A stretch of 64,000 nucleotides of DNA from Rhizobium lentis (GTDB lineage: Bacteria > Pseudomonadota > Alphaproteobacteria > Rhizobiales > Rhizobiaceae), in contig NZ_JACHBD010000001.1 in assembly GCF_014200175.1 (NCBI RefSeq), positions 310,001-374,000 on the forward strand, read 5' to 3'. The notes under the pieces are model-generated. The model worked only from the letters and a program-made list of their open reading frames with translations. It had not been told where the DNA came from and did not search any database. The number at the start of each line of letters is the position of its first letter. Position 1 is the first letter of the stretch. The translations under genes were made by a program, and so were the position numbers. This document shows, in pieces, positions 17,571 to 27,503 of the stretch.

Positions 17571-17640
17571 GCCCTGGTGGATGCCGCACCGATGATCATG
17601 GGCGCGGGAGGACACTGCCAACGCGGAAGCGGAAGCTGTA

Positions 17641-17747
17641 GCCTCGAACGACGAGGCGGGTGCGCCGGTGCCGGATGAATGCAAGGCGCAACGTCGCGGT
17701 GTGTCCTTCGAGGTTTCGCCCTACGGGCTAAGCGCCTCACGATGAGG
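17641..17747. repeat. RIME-like element, copy 3 (partial)
   Basis: Same orientation as copy 2, 70 bases further on. It lacks the left terminal palindrome but keeps the core and right end (TGTCCTTCGAGGTTTCGCCC, GCGCCTCACGATGAGG). No gene is visible between the rhomboid and uvrB genes. Confidence 0.72.
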
Positions 17748-17891
17748 AACGTTGGAGGATGCCGCGCCGTTCTCTTCACTCGAGCCCGCAAACGTCAGCT
17801 GCATTGTTGAGGAAAGCCGAACGATTCATTCGTTTCCCTTTTGTACTCTTTCCCTCTTCCCTTTCGCGCTGACTCTCTCCATATTCCCGCC

Positions 17892-20800
17892 ATGGCCAAA
17901 TCTCCGAAGAAATCCCCCGCCCCGAATGGCTTCGAGGAAGCTCCGCAATCGTCCTTCGAAGGCGCCCCGCTTTCAGGCTCCGTTGCCGACTGGGTGAAGC
18001 AGTTGGAGGCGGATGCGGAAGCATCGGGCGTCGAGAGCCAGCGTGATATTGCCTCCAAGGCCGGCAAGCATCGCAAGGCGGTGGAAAACGCGGCGCGCAA
18101 GCATTCCGAAGCCGTCAGCGTCAACAAGAAGGCGACGGTGGGCAAGACTGCCCGTGGCGTCTCCATCGGCGGCTCCAGCGATCCGAAGACGCGTGCCGCC
18201 GCCGGGCTCAACCCGGTCGCCGGCCTCGATATCTCGCTGGAGGATGCCGGCAATATTTCGCCTGGCGGCGTCACCGCCACGGTCGAGGCGCTGTCAAAGC
18301 TGATCGAGAGCGGCAATCCGCTGCACAAGAACGGCAAGATCTGGACGCCGCACCGCCCTGCCCGCCCCGACAAGTCCGAAGGCGGCATTCGCATCCTGAT
18401 GAAATCGGATTATGAGCCGGCGGGCGATCAGCCGACGGCGATCCGCGATCTCGTCGAGGGGCTGGAGAATGGCGACCGCAGCCAGGTGCTGCTCGGCGTC
18501 ACCGGCTCCGGCAAGACCTTCACCATGGCCAAGGTGATCGAGGCGACGCAGCGCCCGGCCGTCATCCTGGCGCCGAACAAGACGCTGGCCGCCCAGCTCT
18601 ATTCCGAGTTCAAGAACTTCTTCCCCGACAATGCGGTGGAATATTTCGTTTCCTACTACGATTATTACCAGCCGGAAGCCTATGTGCCGCGCTCGGACAC
18701 CTATATCGAGAAGGAAAGTTCGATCAACGAGCAGATCGACCGCATGCGCCACTCGGCGACGCGCTCGCTGCTCGAACGCGACGACTGCATTATCGTCGCC
18801 TCGGTCTCCTGCATCTACGGTATCGGCTCGGTCGAAACCTATACGGCGATGACCTTCCAGATGTCGGTCGGCGACCGGCTGGACCAGCGCCAGCTGCTGG
18901 CCGACCTCGTCGCCCAGCAGTACAAGCGCCGCGACATGGATTTCACCCGCGGTTCTTTCCGGGTGCGCGGCGACACGATCGAACTCTTCCCCGCCCACCT
19001 TGAGGATGCCGCCTGGCGCATCTCGATGTTCGGCGACGAGATCGACGCCATCACCGAGTTCGATCCGCTCACCGGCCAGAAGGTCGGTGACCTGAAATCG
19101 GTGAAGATCTACGCCAATTCGCACTATGTCACGCCGCGCCCGACGCTGAACGGCGCCATCAAGTCGATCAAGGAAGAGCTCAGGCTTCGCCTCGCCGAGC
19201 TGGAAAAGGCCGGCCGCCTGCTCGAGGCCCAGCGCCTGGAGCAGCGCACTCGCTACGATATCGAGATGCTGGAGGCGACCGGCTCCTGCCAGGGCATCGA
19301 GAATTATTCGCGTTACCTCACCGGCCGCGACCCCGGCGACCCACCGCCGACCCTGTTCGAATACATTCCCGACAACGCCCTGGTCTTCATCGACGAAAGC
19401 CATGTCACCGTGCCGCAGATCGGCGGCATGTACCGCGGCGACTTCCGCCGCAAGGCGACGCTGGCCGAATACGGCTTCCGCCTGCCCTCCTGCATGGACA
19501 ACCGGCCGCTGCGCTTCGAGGAATGGGACGCCATGCGCCCCGACACCATCGCCGTCTCGGCCACCCCGGGCGCCTGGGAGATGGAACAATCCGGCGGCGT
19601 CTTCGCCGAACAGGTGATCCGCCCGACCGGCCTGATCGACCCGCCGGTCGAGGTCCGCTCGGCTCGCACCCAGGTCGACGACGTGCTCGGCGAGATCCGC
19701 GAAACCGCGGCCAAGGGCTATCGCACGCTGTGCACCGTGCTGACCAAGCGCATGGCCGAGGACTTGACCGAATATCTGCACGAACAGGGCGTGCGCGTGC
19801 GTTACATGCACTCCGACATCGACACCCTCGAGCGTATCGAGATCATCCGCGATCTGCGCCTCGGCGCCTTCGACGTGCTCGTCGGCATCAACCTCTTGCG
19901 CGAAGGCCTCGACATTCCCGAATGCGGCTTCGTCGCCATTCTCGACGCCGACAAGGAAGGTTTTTTGCGCTCGGAGACCTCGCTGATCCAGACCATTGGT
20001 CGTGCCGCCCGTAACGTCGACGGCAAGGTCATCCTCTATGCCGACCAGGTGACCGGCTCGATGCAGCGCGCCATGGACGAGACCGCCCGCCGCCGCGAAA
20101 AGCAGATGGCCTATAACCTCGAAAACGGCATCACGCCGGAATCGGTCAAGGCCAAGATCTCCGACATCCTCGACAGCGTCTACGAACGCGACCACGTCCG
20201 CGCCGATATCTCGGGCGTCTCGGGCAAAGGCTTCGCCGACGGCGGCAACCTGGTCGGCAACAACCTGCAGACCCATCTCAATGCGCTCGAAAAAAGCATG
20301 CGCGACGCCGCTGCCGATCTCGACTTCGAAAAAGCCGCCCGCCTCCGTGACGAAATCAAGCGCCTCAAGGCCGCCGAGCTGGCGGTCATGGACGACCCAA
20401 TGGCGCGCGAAGAGTCGAAGGCGATGGAAGGCATCAAACGGAACGCCAAGGCCTCCCGCGAATCCCTTCTCCCCGCCGGGGGTCCGGAGGACGGGTCCAG
20501 ACAAGCGGCTCGACCCCGGTCGGTGCCCGACAGGGCGGATGAGGGGGCCACATCCTCCTACTTCTCGCGCCCCTCCCTTGACGACATGGGCCCAGGCACC
20601 GACACGACCACGCCCCTCTTCCGCAAACCCCATCTCGACGAAATGGGCCGCGACCCCACCACCCCCGCCGGCAAGAGCCTCTTCCGCAAGAACGACCTCG
20701 ACGAGATGACGGTCGGCCGCACGGAAAAGCCGGTGACCGGGCGCGTGCCGGAAAAGCCGGAGGCCTCAAAGGGCACAAAGCACTTCTCGCCATTGCTTGA

Positions 20801-20933
20801 AGGCCAGCCGGAACGCGATGACGGCGTGCGGCCGGTGGTGCGTGGACGCGTCGGCACCGGGAGCTACGAGGAGCCGGGCGAGCAGAAGCGCAAGGGGCGG
20901 ACGAAGGGAAAGACCGGGCGGCCGGGGCGGTGA
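17892..20933 (+). CDS. uvrB: Excinuclease ABC subunit B
   Basis: The damage-verification helicase of nucleotide excision repair, acting with UvrA and UvrC. It is 1013 residues against about 670 in E. coli. Residues 1-165 are a low-complexity, Lys/Ala-rich extension. The catalytic core starts near [12 protein letters not shown], with Walker A GVTGSGKT (202-209), the beta-hairpin region [20 protein letters not shown], Walker B VFIDESH, helicase motif SATPGAWE, and motif [15 protein letters not shown] motif ([17 protein letters not shown]) is near residue 815. The tail has three LDxM units (SLDDMG, HLDEMG, DLDEMT) and an in-frame segment of residues 857-888 that comes from a dispersed repeat. 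I use ATG 17892; no strong ribosome site is seen. A 779-residue antisense frame is a shadow. Confidence 0.96.
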   Translation: MAKSPKKSPAPNGFEEAPQSSFEGAPLSGSVADWVKQLEADAEASGVESQRDIASKAGKHRKAVENAARKHSEAVSVNKKATVGKTARGVSIGGSSDPKTRAAAGLNPVAGLDISLEDAGNISPGGVTATVEALSKLIESGNPLHKNGKIWTPHRPARPDKSEGGIRILMKSDYEPAGDQPTAIRDLVEGLENGDRSQVLLGVTGSGKTFTMAKVIEATQRPAVILAPNKTLAAQLYSEFKNFFPDNAVEYFVSYYDYYQPEAYVPRSDTYIEKESSINEQIDRMRHSATRSLLERDDCIIVASVSCIYGIGSVETYTAMTFQMSVGDRLDQRQLLADLVAQQYKRRDMDFTRGSFRVRGDTIELFPAHLEDAAWRISMFGDEIDAITEFDPLTGQKVGDLKSVKIYANSHYVTPRPTLNGAIKSIKEELRLRLAELEKAGRLLEAQRLEQRTRYDIEMLEATGSCQGIENYSRYLTGRDPGDPPPTLFEYIPDNALVFIDESHVTVPQIGGMYRGDFRRKATLAEYGFRLPSCMDNRPLRFEEWDAMRPDTIAVSATPGAWEMEQSGGVFAEQVIRPTGLIDPPVEVRSARTQVDDVLGEIRETAAKGYRTLCTVLTKRMAEDLTEYLHEQGVRVRYMHSDIDTLERIEIIRDLRLGAFDVLVGINLLREGLDIPECGFVAILDADKEGFLRSETSLIQTIGRAARNVDGKVILYADQVTGSMQRAMDETARRREKQMAYNLENGITPESVKAKISDILDSVYERDHVRADISGVSGKGFADGGNLVGNNLQTHLNALEKSMRDAAADLDFEKAARLRDEIKRLKAAELAVMDDPMAREESKAMEGIKRNAKASRESLLPAGGPEDGSRQAARPRSVPDRADEGATSSYFSRPSLDDMGPGTDTTTPLFRKPHLDEMGRDPTTPAGKSLFRKNDLDEMTVGRTEKPVTGRVPEKPEASKGTKHFSPLLEGQPERDDGVRPVVRGRVGTGSYEEPGEQKRKGRTKGKTGRPGR
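20463..20548. repeat. Dispersed palindromic repeat inside uvrB
   Basis: The stretch CCCTTCTCCCC, GGGGGTCCGGAGGACGGG, GCGGCTCG and CGGATGAGGGGG matches the order of blocks in the intergenic repeat at 38640-38717. Here it is translated in frame as part of the UvrB tail. Confidence 0.7.
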
Positions 20934-21133
20934 ACTTCAACGTTAAAAACGCACCGTGATCTCGGCAATTTTCTTTGCTCCTGAAAGACCGGCGACGTCT
21001 TCCTCGGTCGCCGCCGCCTCATGTCAAGGCAGAGAGGAGTTTGCCCGCCGCCGCGATGAAACCTATTTGCGAAGTGACCGCAATCGGCAGAAAAACCCAG
21101 CAAGCACGGCGACGAACAAACCGGTCCCCACCC

Positions 21134-21520
21134 ATGCCCGAATTCCGCATCGACCCCTTCCCCTCGCCCGCTGACCTCAGCACGCTCTGGTCCGCCGCCT
21201 GGAGCACACCCGAAGCACCTGACTTCTCCCGAATCCTGCCCCGCAGCCTCGCGCATGTCGGCGCCTATCACGACGACAGCCTCGTCGGCTTCGTCAACGT
21301 CGCCTGGGACGGCGGCGTTCATGCCTTCCTTCTCGACACCTGCGTTCACCCCGACATGCGCCGGCAGGGCATCGCCACGCAACTGGTCAGGGAAGCCACG
21401 CGGATTGCCCGCGAGCGCGGCGCCGAATGGCTGCATGTCGATTTCGAACCACACCTGACCTCCTTCTATCGCGCCTGCGGCTTCCGGCCGACAGAAGCCG
21501 GCCTTATCAAGCTGGCCTAG
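21134..21520 (+). CDS. GNAT-family N-acetyltransferase
   Basis: A 128-residue single GNAT domain transferring an acetyl group from acetyl-CoA to an unknown amine. The acetyl-CoA pyrophosphate loop is visible as VHPDMRRQGIATQLV (R/Q-x-x-G-x-A) at about residues 74-88, preceded by AFLLDTCV. The C-terminal FYRACGFRPTEAGL is the usual end motif. The start at 21134 follows from the family length; the frame is open further left, where there is no ribosome site and no domain. The Shine-Dalgarno site is weak. It is codirectional with uvrB at 200 bases and probably independent. Confidence 0.88.
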   Translation: MPEFRIDPFPSPADLSTLWSAAWSTPEAPDFSRILPRSLAHVGAYHDDSLVGFVNVAWDGGVHAFLLDTCVHPDMRRQGIATQLVREATRIARERGAEWLHVDFEPHLTSFYRACGFRPTEAGLIKLA

Positions 21521-21583
21521 CCTCCCCCTCACCCAAACCCCATCCTCTCCTCGCCCTCCAGCCATTATAGTCCGGTTGCGCGG

Positions 21584-21910
21584 TCAGGTAGCCGTCATAG
21601 GGCCTATGATCGATCTGCAGGCATCGTCACCGTGCCGGGTCAGCTTGAAGGCAAGCTCGTCGGAGACGTTCCTCAAGGCTGCGGCGATGGCGGAGGCAAC
21701 GCCTTCCTTGCTCGCCGGTTCGCCGCGCAGGCTGATGCAGAGATAGGTGCAGAGAAACTCCGCGGTATCCCGCGCGATCGGTTCGATGACATGCAGGTTG
21801 CGGCGCTTTCCGACCTGATAGCCGCCGAAATCCCGAATGCGGCGCTGAGACTGTTTGCGAAGGGCATTGTTGAGCAACGACCGCAGGAGCGTTCCGATAT
21901 CATCTTGCAT
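21584..21910 (-). CDS. Conserved-looking hypothetical protein
   Basis: A 108-residue soluble protein of unknown family. The ATG at 21910 has a strong GAGGAGAGG upstream, and codon choice is GC3-rich like neighbouring genes, which supports coding. The sequence is helical, with RKQSQRRIRDFGGYQVGKRR in the middle, suggesting a basic nucleic-acid or membrane-surface contact. The C-terminal half (ASAIAAALRNVSDELAFKLT) is amphipathic. It is convergent with the GNAT gene. No function is proposed. Confidence 0.6.
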   Translation of the reverse strand: MQDDIGTLLRSLLNNALRKQSQRRIRDFGGYQVGKRRNLHVIEPIARDTAEFLCTYLCISLRGEPASKEGVASAIAAALRNVSDELAFKLTRHGDDACRSIIGPMTAT

Positions 21911-22130
21911 CCGTGGTCCTCTCCTCGTGAGGATGTGTTTGCCGCATGGTTTCGTGAATGGCTCCCGCCCGAGCCGGTGACATCAGAGCAATTCCGGACG
22001 CAAGACCGCCGCGGCTTGCCGGAACTGCGCTAGATCAGCGTCGGCTCGGGATCGTCCTCGACCTCGTCAATGATCTCGGGTCTGTCGTTCTTCGGCGAGC
22101 CGACATCCCGGCCGATTTTCCACATCACCA

Positions 22131-22751
22131 TCAGTTCCGCCGGGAAGGTTTCATCAGATCGTTCGGGTCCTGCTCGGGAGACAGCCAGCGCTCATAATCC
22201 TCGCGATGCAGGATAACAGGCATGCGATCGTGAATCTCCGCCATCATCGCGTTCGGCGCGCAGCTGACGATGGCGAAGTTGCGGATGGACACGCCCTTTT
22301 CGTCCTTCCAGGTCTCCCAGATGCCGGCGAGCGCGAAGGCCGAGCCGTCCTTCATGGCGATGGCATAGGGCTGCTTGTTCTTGCCGGTGCCGTGAATGTC
22401 CTTCCACTCGAAGAAACCGTTGATCGGCACTAGGCAGCGACGCGAGCGGTAGGCGGCACGGGACATGCCGTTGGAACTGATGCCCTCGCAACGGATATTG
22501 ACCGGCGGCGGCTGACCGCCGGGCTTTGCCCAGGGGGGCATCAGGCCCCATCGCCCTGCCACGAACATGGGACCTGACGTATCCGGTTCGCGCACGGGAT
22601 CCCTCACGATGATCGGATGATCCTGCGACGGCGCGCCGTTCCAGCGGGGAAAGCGATTTCCAAGCCCATCAATATCTCCGCCCTTCACGGCAAAGGGAAA
22701 ATTGCTGATCAATTCTTCAAGCGGCGTCTTGACGAAAATGCGTCCGCACAT
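22131..22751 (-). CDS. SRAP (HMCES/YedK) family protein, C-terminal frameshift
   Basis: SOS response-associated peptidase family; these proteins crosslink to abasic sites in single-stranded DNA through the N-terminal Cys. Processing leaves Cys2 (MCGRIFV) as the catalytic residue. Asn85 in VNIRCEG, Glu115 in FFEWK and His174 in EIHDRMPVIL complete the expected active site. The start at 22751 is forced by the need for Cys2 and has GCGAGGA upstream. As read, the protein ends SRRN after 206 residues. Another frame then continues with a typical SRAP tail (FPAELMVMWKIGRDVGSPKN) to a TAG at 22030-22032. A one-base loss near 22146-22148 therefore removes about 35 C-terminal residues; the catalytic core is intact. 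Confidence 0.85.
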   Translation of the reverse strand: MCGRIFVKTPLEELISNFPFAVKGGDIDGLGNRFPRWNGAPSQDHPIIVRDPVREPDTSGPMFVAGRWGLMPPWAKPGGQPPPVNIRCEGISSNGMSRAAYRSRRCLVPINGFFEWKDIHGTGKNKQPYAIAMKDGSAFALAGIWETWKDEKGVSIRNFAIVSCAPNAMMAEIHDRMPVILHREDYERWLSPEQDPNDLMKPSRRN

Positions 22752-23158
22752 GGGTCCTCGCTGCCGGTAGAATATTGATGTTCTGATTATGTTCCGGAAC
22801 AAGGTCCGGTCACAAAGCGTCAGTTATGTCCTTGCCGGAATGCCTGCTTGGGTGATGATCTTACCCAGTCAAGCCGCCGGGATACTTTCACGTCAAGAAC
22901 GAGAATTCTACGAGCTCGCGAAGCAAAATAAGAGACTAAAATGCGGCTTTAGGTCTGCAAATTCAAAGCCATCCTCCAGTATTTCTGCGTCAATTTTTCG
23001 TTAAAAAACCAGAAACAAATCACAATTTTTCATTGAAAATTTCATAGTTGATCGGCATAGATCCCCGTGGGGTTGTCTTCCGCCGAACCATTAAAACTGT
23101 TCTTCCGCGGATTCTCATATTGCAAAGTAACAACGCATCTACTGGGGGTAAATTTTAT
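22752..23158. other. AT-rich intergenic promoter region
   Basis: About 400 bases markedly richer in A+T than the surroundings, with tracts such as CAATTTTTCGTTAAAAAACC. No gene is supported. It probably carries the promoters for the SRAP gene (leftward) and the RTX gene (rightward). Confidence 0.5.
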
Positions 23159-25940
23159 ATGGCCTTGAATATTCTGGACACAAACGGCGCCACAGTAACC
23201 AAGACCGGCGCCGAGTTCGAAGCTTATGACGTCATCCGCGACTCCGCAGCCAATCCTTCCGCACCTGTGACTCTTGTTGTTTCCGATGCCGGCGTGGTGG
23301 ATCTGGCCGATGAGCTGGGCTCTGTCTCTGCACACGTGATTGGCTCTTACTACGGCAATGCGATTACGACCGGCACGGGCAACGACACCATTTCAGGCAG
23401 CGACGGCAACGACACGCTGAATGGCGGCGCTGGCGACGATATCATCGGCGGTGGTAACGGCAACGACATATTGATCGGAGGCGCCGGCAAACGACCTAAT
23501 TATTGGCGGTGGCGTCCCCTGGCCCGGATCGGTCGAGCAGCCGCAACTCATTGCCATCGACGCCGGTGATGGCGACGATTCCATAATCGTGGAGAGATAC
23601 GATCCACTGATTTCAGGAACGGTCGATGGCGGCGCCGGGATCGATACGCTGCAGTCCTCGTCCCTCGAAGGCCTGACGATCAAGAATATCGAAGTTCTTC
23701 AAACCTCGCCATATACCGTTACCGGTTCGAGCGCGCAGTTCGAAAGCTTTGATAAGATCATCGGATCGACAGATCCGTTTTCCGAGTTCTTCGCCTCTTT
23801 GGCGGTGACGGACAGCGCCCACCTCGATCTTTCCGACGAGTTGGCGGACCGCCGAGCCAATATCTGGGGCTGGAACAATCCCTCCGGAGTCGACGTCAAG
23901 ACCGGCGACGGCGACGACATATTTGAGGGCAGCGGCGTCAACGACATTTTCGACGGCAGCGGCGGCAATGACTTCCTCGCCGGCGAGGACGGCAATGATA
24001 AACTGACCGGCGGCGACGGTGACGACCAAATCGATGGCGGGAACGGCATCGACACGGCTGTTTTCGCCGGCAATTTTGCCGAATATTCCCTTTCGATAGA
24101 TAATTTCGACAACGTCGTAACGAGCGCATTGGAAGGCACAGATACGCTGAGAGACGTCGAATTCGCGCAATTTGCCGACGGTGTCTACAATTTCGACACG
24201 AAGACTTTCACGCTCAACAGCACTCCTCCTGATATACCTTTGAACATCTTGGAGACGAACGGCGCCACGATCACCAAGACGGGCGCGGAGTTGGAAGCTT
24301 ACGACATCATTCGCCACTCCGAGCTCAATCCTCTCGTCGCGGCCACCCTGGTCATCTCGGATTCCGGGACGGTAGATCTTTCCGACGAACTGGGCTCAGG
24401 CTCCGCAGATGTGACGGGTTCAAGCGGCGACGATACGATTACGACGGGGGCAGGTAACGACACGATCTCGGGCGGTGACGGCGCAGACACGCTGAACGGA
24501 GGCGCCGGAAACGATCACCTCCATGGCGGAACTGGCAACGACACGCTGAATGGCGGCGACGGCAATGACCAGATCTTCGGCGACGGCGGGAATGATGTCA
24601 TTAAAGGCGGCGCCGGCAATGATACGATCACCGACGGTGATGTCGGTAACTTCTCTCCCGATGTCGGCCTCGTGACGGAAGTCTTGGACATCGACGCCGG
24701 CGACGGCAGCGATGTCATTATCGTGCAGCCATTCGCTCCACTGATTTCCGGAACAATCAATGGCGGTGACGGCTTCGACAGCCTGCAAGCCCCCGACCTG
24801 AGAGGCCTGACGATCGAGAACATCGAATTGCTTGACACGGCAAGATTTCAGGTTGCCGGTTCGAGCGCGCAATTCGAAAGCTTTGATAGAATCGTCGCCG
24901 CGTCGACCAATTGGTTCGAAAGCAATCCTCGCGCCTCATTGGCAGTGACGGACGGCGCTCACCTCGATCTTTCCGACGAGTTAGGGGATTTGGGAGCCTT
25001 CATTACCGGCTACGGCTCCAGCATTGACGTCAAGGCCGGCAACGGCGACGATGAGTTTGCGGGAACCGACGGCAACGACATCTTCGAAGGCAATGGCGGC
25101 TACGACGTCATCAACGGTGGCGCCGGCATCGACACGGCGGTCTTCTCTGGTAATTTCGCCGACTATATGCTCGGCGTCATCTACGACAATGAAACCCACC
25201 ACAGCGTGACGAGCATGAGCGGGCAGGACGGTGAGGATATGCTGACAGACGTCGAATTCGCCCGTTTTGCCGACGGCGTCTACGAATTCGCCACGCAAAC
25301 CTTCACCAGCACCAATAACGCGCCGACCAATATCCAGCTCTCGAAAACTGCCCTCTCCGAGGATACCCCGATCTGGACGACGGTCGGCCTGCTCAGCGCC
25401 AAGGACGCCGATGGCGACGCCCTCACCTATACGCTGATCGACGGCGCCGGCGATCACTTCCGCCTGAAGGGCAATCGCGTCGTCACCTCGAAGGCGCTGG
25501 ACTACGAGACGGCGAAGTCGCACACGATCAAGGTGGCGGTCTCCGACGGCAAGGTCACGGTCGAGAAGGACATCACCATCAACGTGCTCGACGTCAACGA
25601 GGCCCCGGTCAACCAGGCGCCGATCAAGCTCGCCTTCTCGCGCAGCTCGATCTCCGAGAATGTCGCGATCGGCACCTCGGTTGGCCTGCTCTCGGCCGTC
25701 GACCCGGAAGGCGGCGTGGTCAAGTGGCGGCTGACCGATAATGCCGACGGCATCTTCAAGCTCGTCGGCAACAAGATCCAGACCAAGGCGGCCATCGACT
25801 ACGAAAGCACCCATAGCCTGACCTTCACCGCCGAAGCCTATGACGCGGCCGGAAACACCACCAGCCACGACTTCACGCTTGCCGTGAAGGACGTCTTCGA
25901 GCCGATGTCATCGAGCCTGGGGCATGAGGCGTTGATCTAG
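23159..25940 (+). pseudogene. RTX/cadherin-like calcium-binding exported protein, frameshifted
   Basis: A product of about 927 residues if one base is removed. From ATG 23159 the frame runs through MALNILDTNGATVTKTGAEF and RTX nonapeptides ([15 protein letters not shown]) to 23488. An extra A in the AAA at 23489-23491 then diverts it to a stop at 23569. The +1-corrected frame (GNDLIIGGG...) continues without break to 25940. The central part holds further GGxGxDxxx units that bind calcium. A block of about 1.07 kb is duplicated in tandem (from 23165 and from 24240). The C-terminus has two cadherin-like repeats ([17 protein letters not shown] and [16 protein letters not shown]). There is no Sec signal; the architecture fits a type I secretion substrate and adhesin, as for rhizobial Rap or PrsDE clients. 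If the indel is a sequence error, the gene is intact. Confidence 0.8.
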
Positions 25941-26160
25941 CACGACAGTTGCCGCCGACACAGAGATGCGTCGTTGGCGGCCTTCAAAGTGGTGGGGCTA
26001 GCAGTCTTGAAAGCCCCACCGGTGAGACTCTTCCGGCGGTCGTCGCGGGCACCACCCGGAAACGGCAAGGCCGGCGGCCATGTCCGGCATCCTCCGAAAA
26101 TGCCGCTCCACGTCGACGTTCGTTTCGGCTATGATTCTCCACCCATCCGAGGAGAGCCGC

Positions 26161-26628
26161 ATGCGTCTGCCCACATTCATCCTCGCCCTCGCCGTCTCGG
26201 CTTTCGCGGCTCTGCCCGCCTCGGCGGAGACCTACAAGACGCCGAAAGCGCTGCTGAAGGCGCTTTACAGCTACGACACCGATAGAAGCGACGCCGAGGC
26301 GCCCTCGCCCTATTCGATCTTCTTTTCCGACCACCTGAACAAACTTCTCCAGGCCGATCTCGACAACACGCCGGAGGGTGATGTCGGCGCGGTCGATTTC
26401 GACCCTGTCATTGTGGGCCAGGACGGCGAAGCGAGCAACGTCCGGATCGGCCAGCCGATCCTGCTGGGCGACAAGGCCGAGGTGGAAGTGCAGTTCAAAA
26501 ACGGCGAAGAGGTAACGCTGTTCTACACTTTGGTGCGCGAGCACGGCGGCTGGAAGGTCGACGACATCGCCAATCAGAAAGGCGATGCTCCCTGGAGCCT
26601 GACCGCACTATTGGGGGATGCGCAGTAG
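26161..26628 (+). CDS. DUF3828-type periplasmic protein
   Basis: A 155-residue exported protein. MRLPTFILALAVSAFAALPASAE is a clean Sec signal with cleavage after ASA. The mature domain YKTPKALLKALYSYD, FFSDHLNKLL and VEVQFKNGEEVTLFYTLVRE GGWKVDDI resembles the DUF3828 family, a SnoaL/NTF2-like fold of unknown role. GAGGAGAG precedes ATG 26161; the longer frame from 26080 has no such site. It stands alone, downstream of the RTX gene by 220 bases. No ligand can be assigned. Confidence 0.8.
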   Translation: MRLPTFILALAVSAFAALPASAETYKTPKALLKALYSYDTDRSDAEAPSPYSIFFSDHLNKLLQADLDNTPEGDVGAVDFDPVIVGQDGEASNVRIGQPILLGDKAEVEVQFKNGEEVTLFYTLVREHGGWKVDDIANQKGDAPWSLTALLGDAQ

Positions 26629-26929
26629 GCGGCGGCAGACCCAAGCGCGCCGTGCCCGGCATGTCGGCAACGATAGAGCGCATGCACCGAGCGCGAGCAT
26701 AGAGCAATGCAGGGTTGCTGCGCACCGCCTCGTTCCGTTTCGACACGCCGATCCCGCTATGGCACAGCCCTGCAAGCATCTGCCAACTTTTCGTCAAGTA
26801 ACTGAATCTTCGGCATTTCCTGTCACGATAAACCGCATGCCACAATAATGGCGCTTGCCTTTTGACCGAAATGATGGCACGAATCCACCTACTCGGGCAT
26901 TAGCATGCCGGTGACTGGACTGATGTGGC

Positions 26930-27105
26930 AATCCCTTCCGTTACGGAAGGAGACGCGGGAATACCCGCCTGCGTAGACGTTCTTTCCCCGTACGTGACTT
27001 CTCCGACTGACCCTTCGTCCCATCGATTCGGGGCGAAAGCTAAAGCCGTCCGCTTCCCCTCGGGGGCGCGGATACTAGACAGACTAAGGGAAAAGGACGA
27101 TCCCA
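26930..27105 (+). promoter_or_regulatory. Structured 5' leader upstream of cspA
   Basis: Immediately before cspA lie stable hairpins CCTTCCG-TTA-CGGAAGG (26934-26950) and GCGGG-AATA-CCCGC (26955-26968), a looser pairing around TCCCATCGATTCGGGG, then AGGGAAAAGGACG as ribosome site. This could be a cold-responsive leader RNA. The region 26629-26929 to its left holds nothing I can support. Confidence 0.45.
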
Positions 27106-27318
27106 ATGGCCACCAAAGGCACCGTAAAATTCTTCAACCAGGACAAGGGTTTTGGTTTCATCACGCCAGACGGCGGCGCAAAGGACGTTTTCGTCCACAT
27201 CTCCGCGCTGCAGGCTTCTGGCATCCAGTCGCTGCGCGAAGGCCAGCAGGTTACCTTCGACACCGAGCCGGACCGCATGGGCAAGGGCCCGAAGGCCGTC
27301 AACATCTCGGCTTCGTAA
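27106..27318 (+). CDS. cspA: Cold shock protein, CspA family
   Basis: A 70-residue OB-fold RNA chaperone that melts secondary structure in mRNA. RNP1 is KGFGFITP (residues 14-21) and RNP2 is VFVHISAL (about 28-35); the length is exactly that of the family. GGGAAAAGGA lies before the ATG. It has a long structured leader and its own terminator, so it is monocistronic, as is common for cold-shock genes whose translation depends on leader folding. Rhizobia carry several csp paralogs; the symbol indicates family rather than proven orthology. Confidence 0.95.
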   Translation: MATKGTVKFFNQDKGFGFITPDGGAKDVFVHISALQASGIQSLREGQQVTFDTEPDRMGKGPKAVNISAS

Positions 27319-27345
27319 GTCGGATTTCCGCTTTCTGCGGCATGA

Positions 27346-27371
27346 ACGGCGCTCCGCTAGGGGCGCCGTTT
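27346..27371 (+). terminator. Terminator of cspA
   Basis: ACGGCGCTCC / GGGGCGCCGT pair around a GCTA loop, followed by TTTCC, 28 bases after the cspA stop. Confidence 0.7.
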
Positions 27372-27503
27372 CCGTTTGCGCTTGCGAATTTGTCGATCGC
27401 ACCGGCAAGTGTTATATGCGCCTTTGACGATAATCCGCCACGCGCGCGGCAGGAGCGGCACCCTGCCGCGGCAGCCTGCGAACACAGGAACAATGAAACG
27501 CCG

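Noticed and set aside
18294..20633. 779-residue open frame on the minus strand inside uvrB
   Set aside because: Antisense shadow of a GC-rich gene; no ribosome site or family features, while the plus strand is an unmistakable UvrB.
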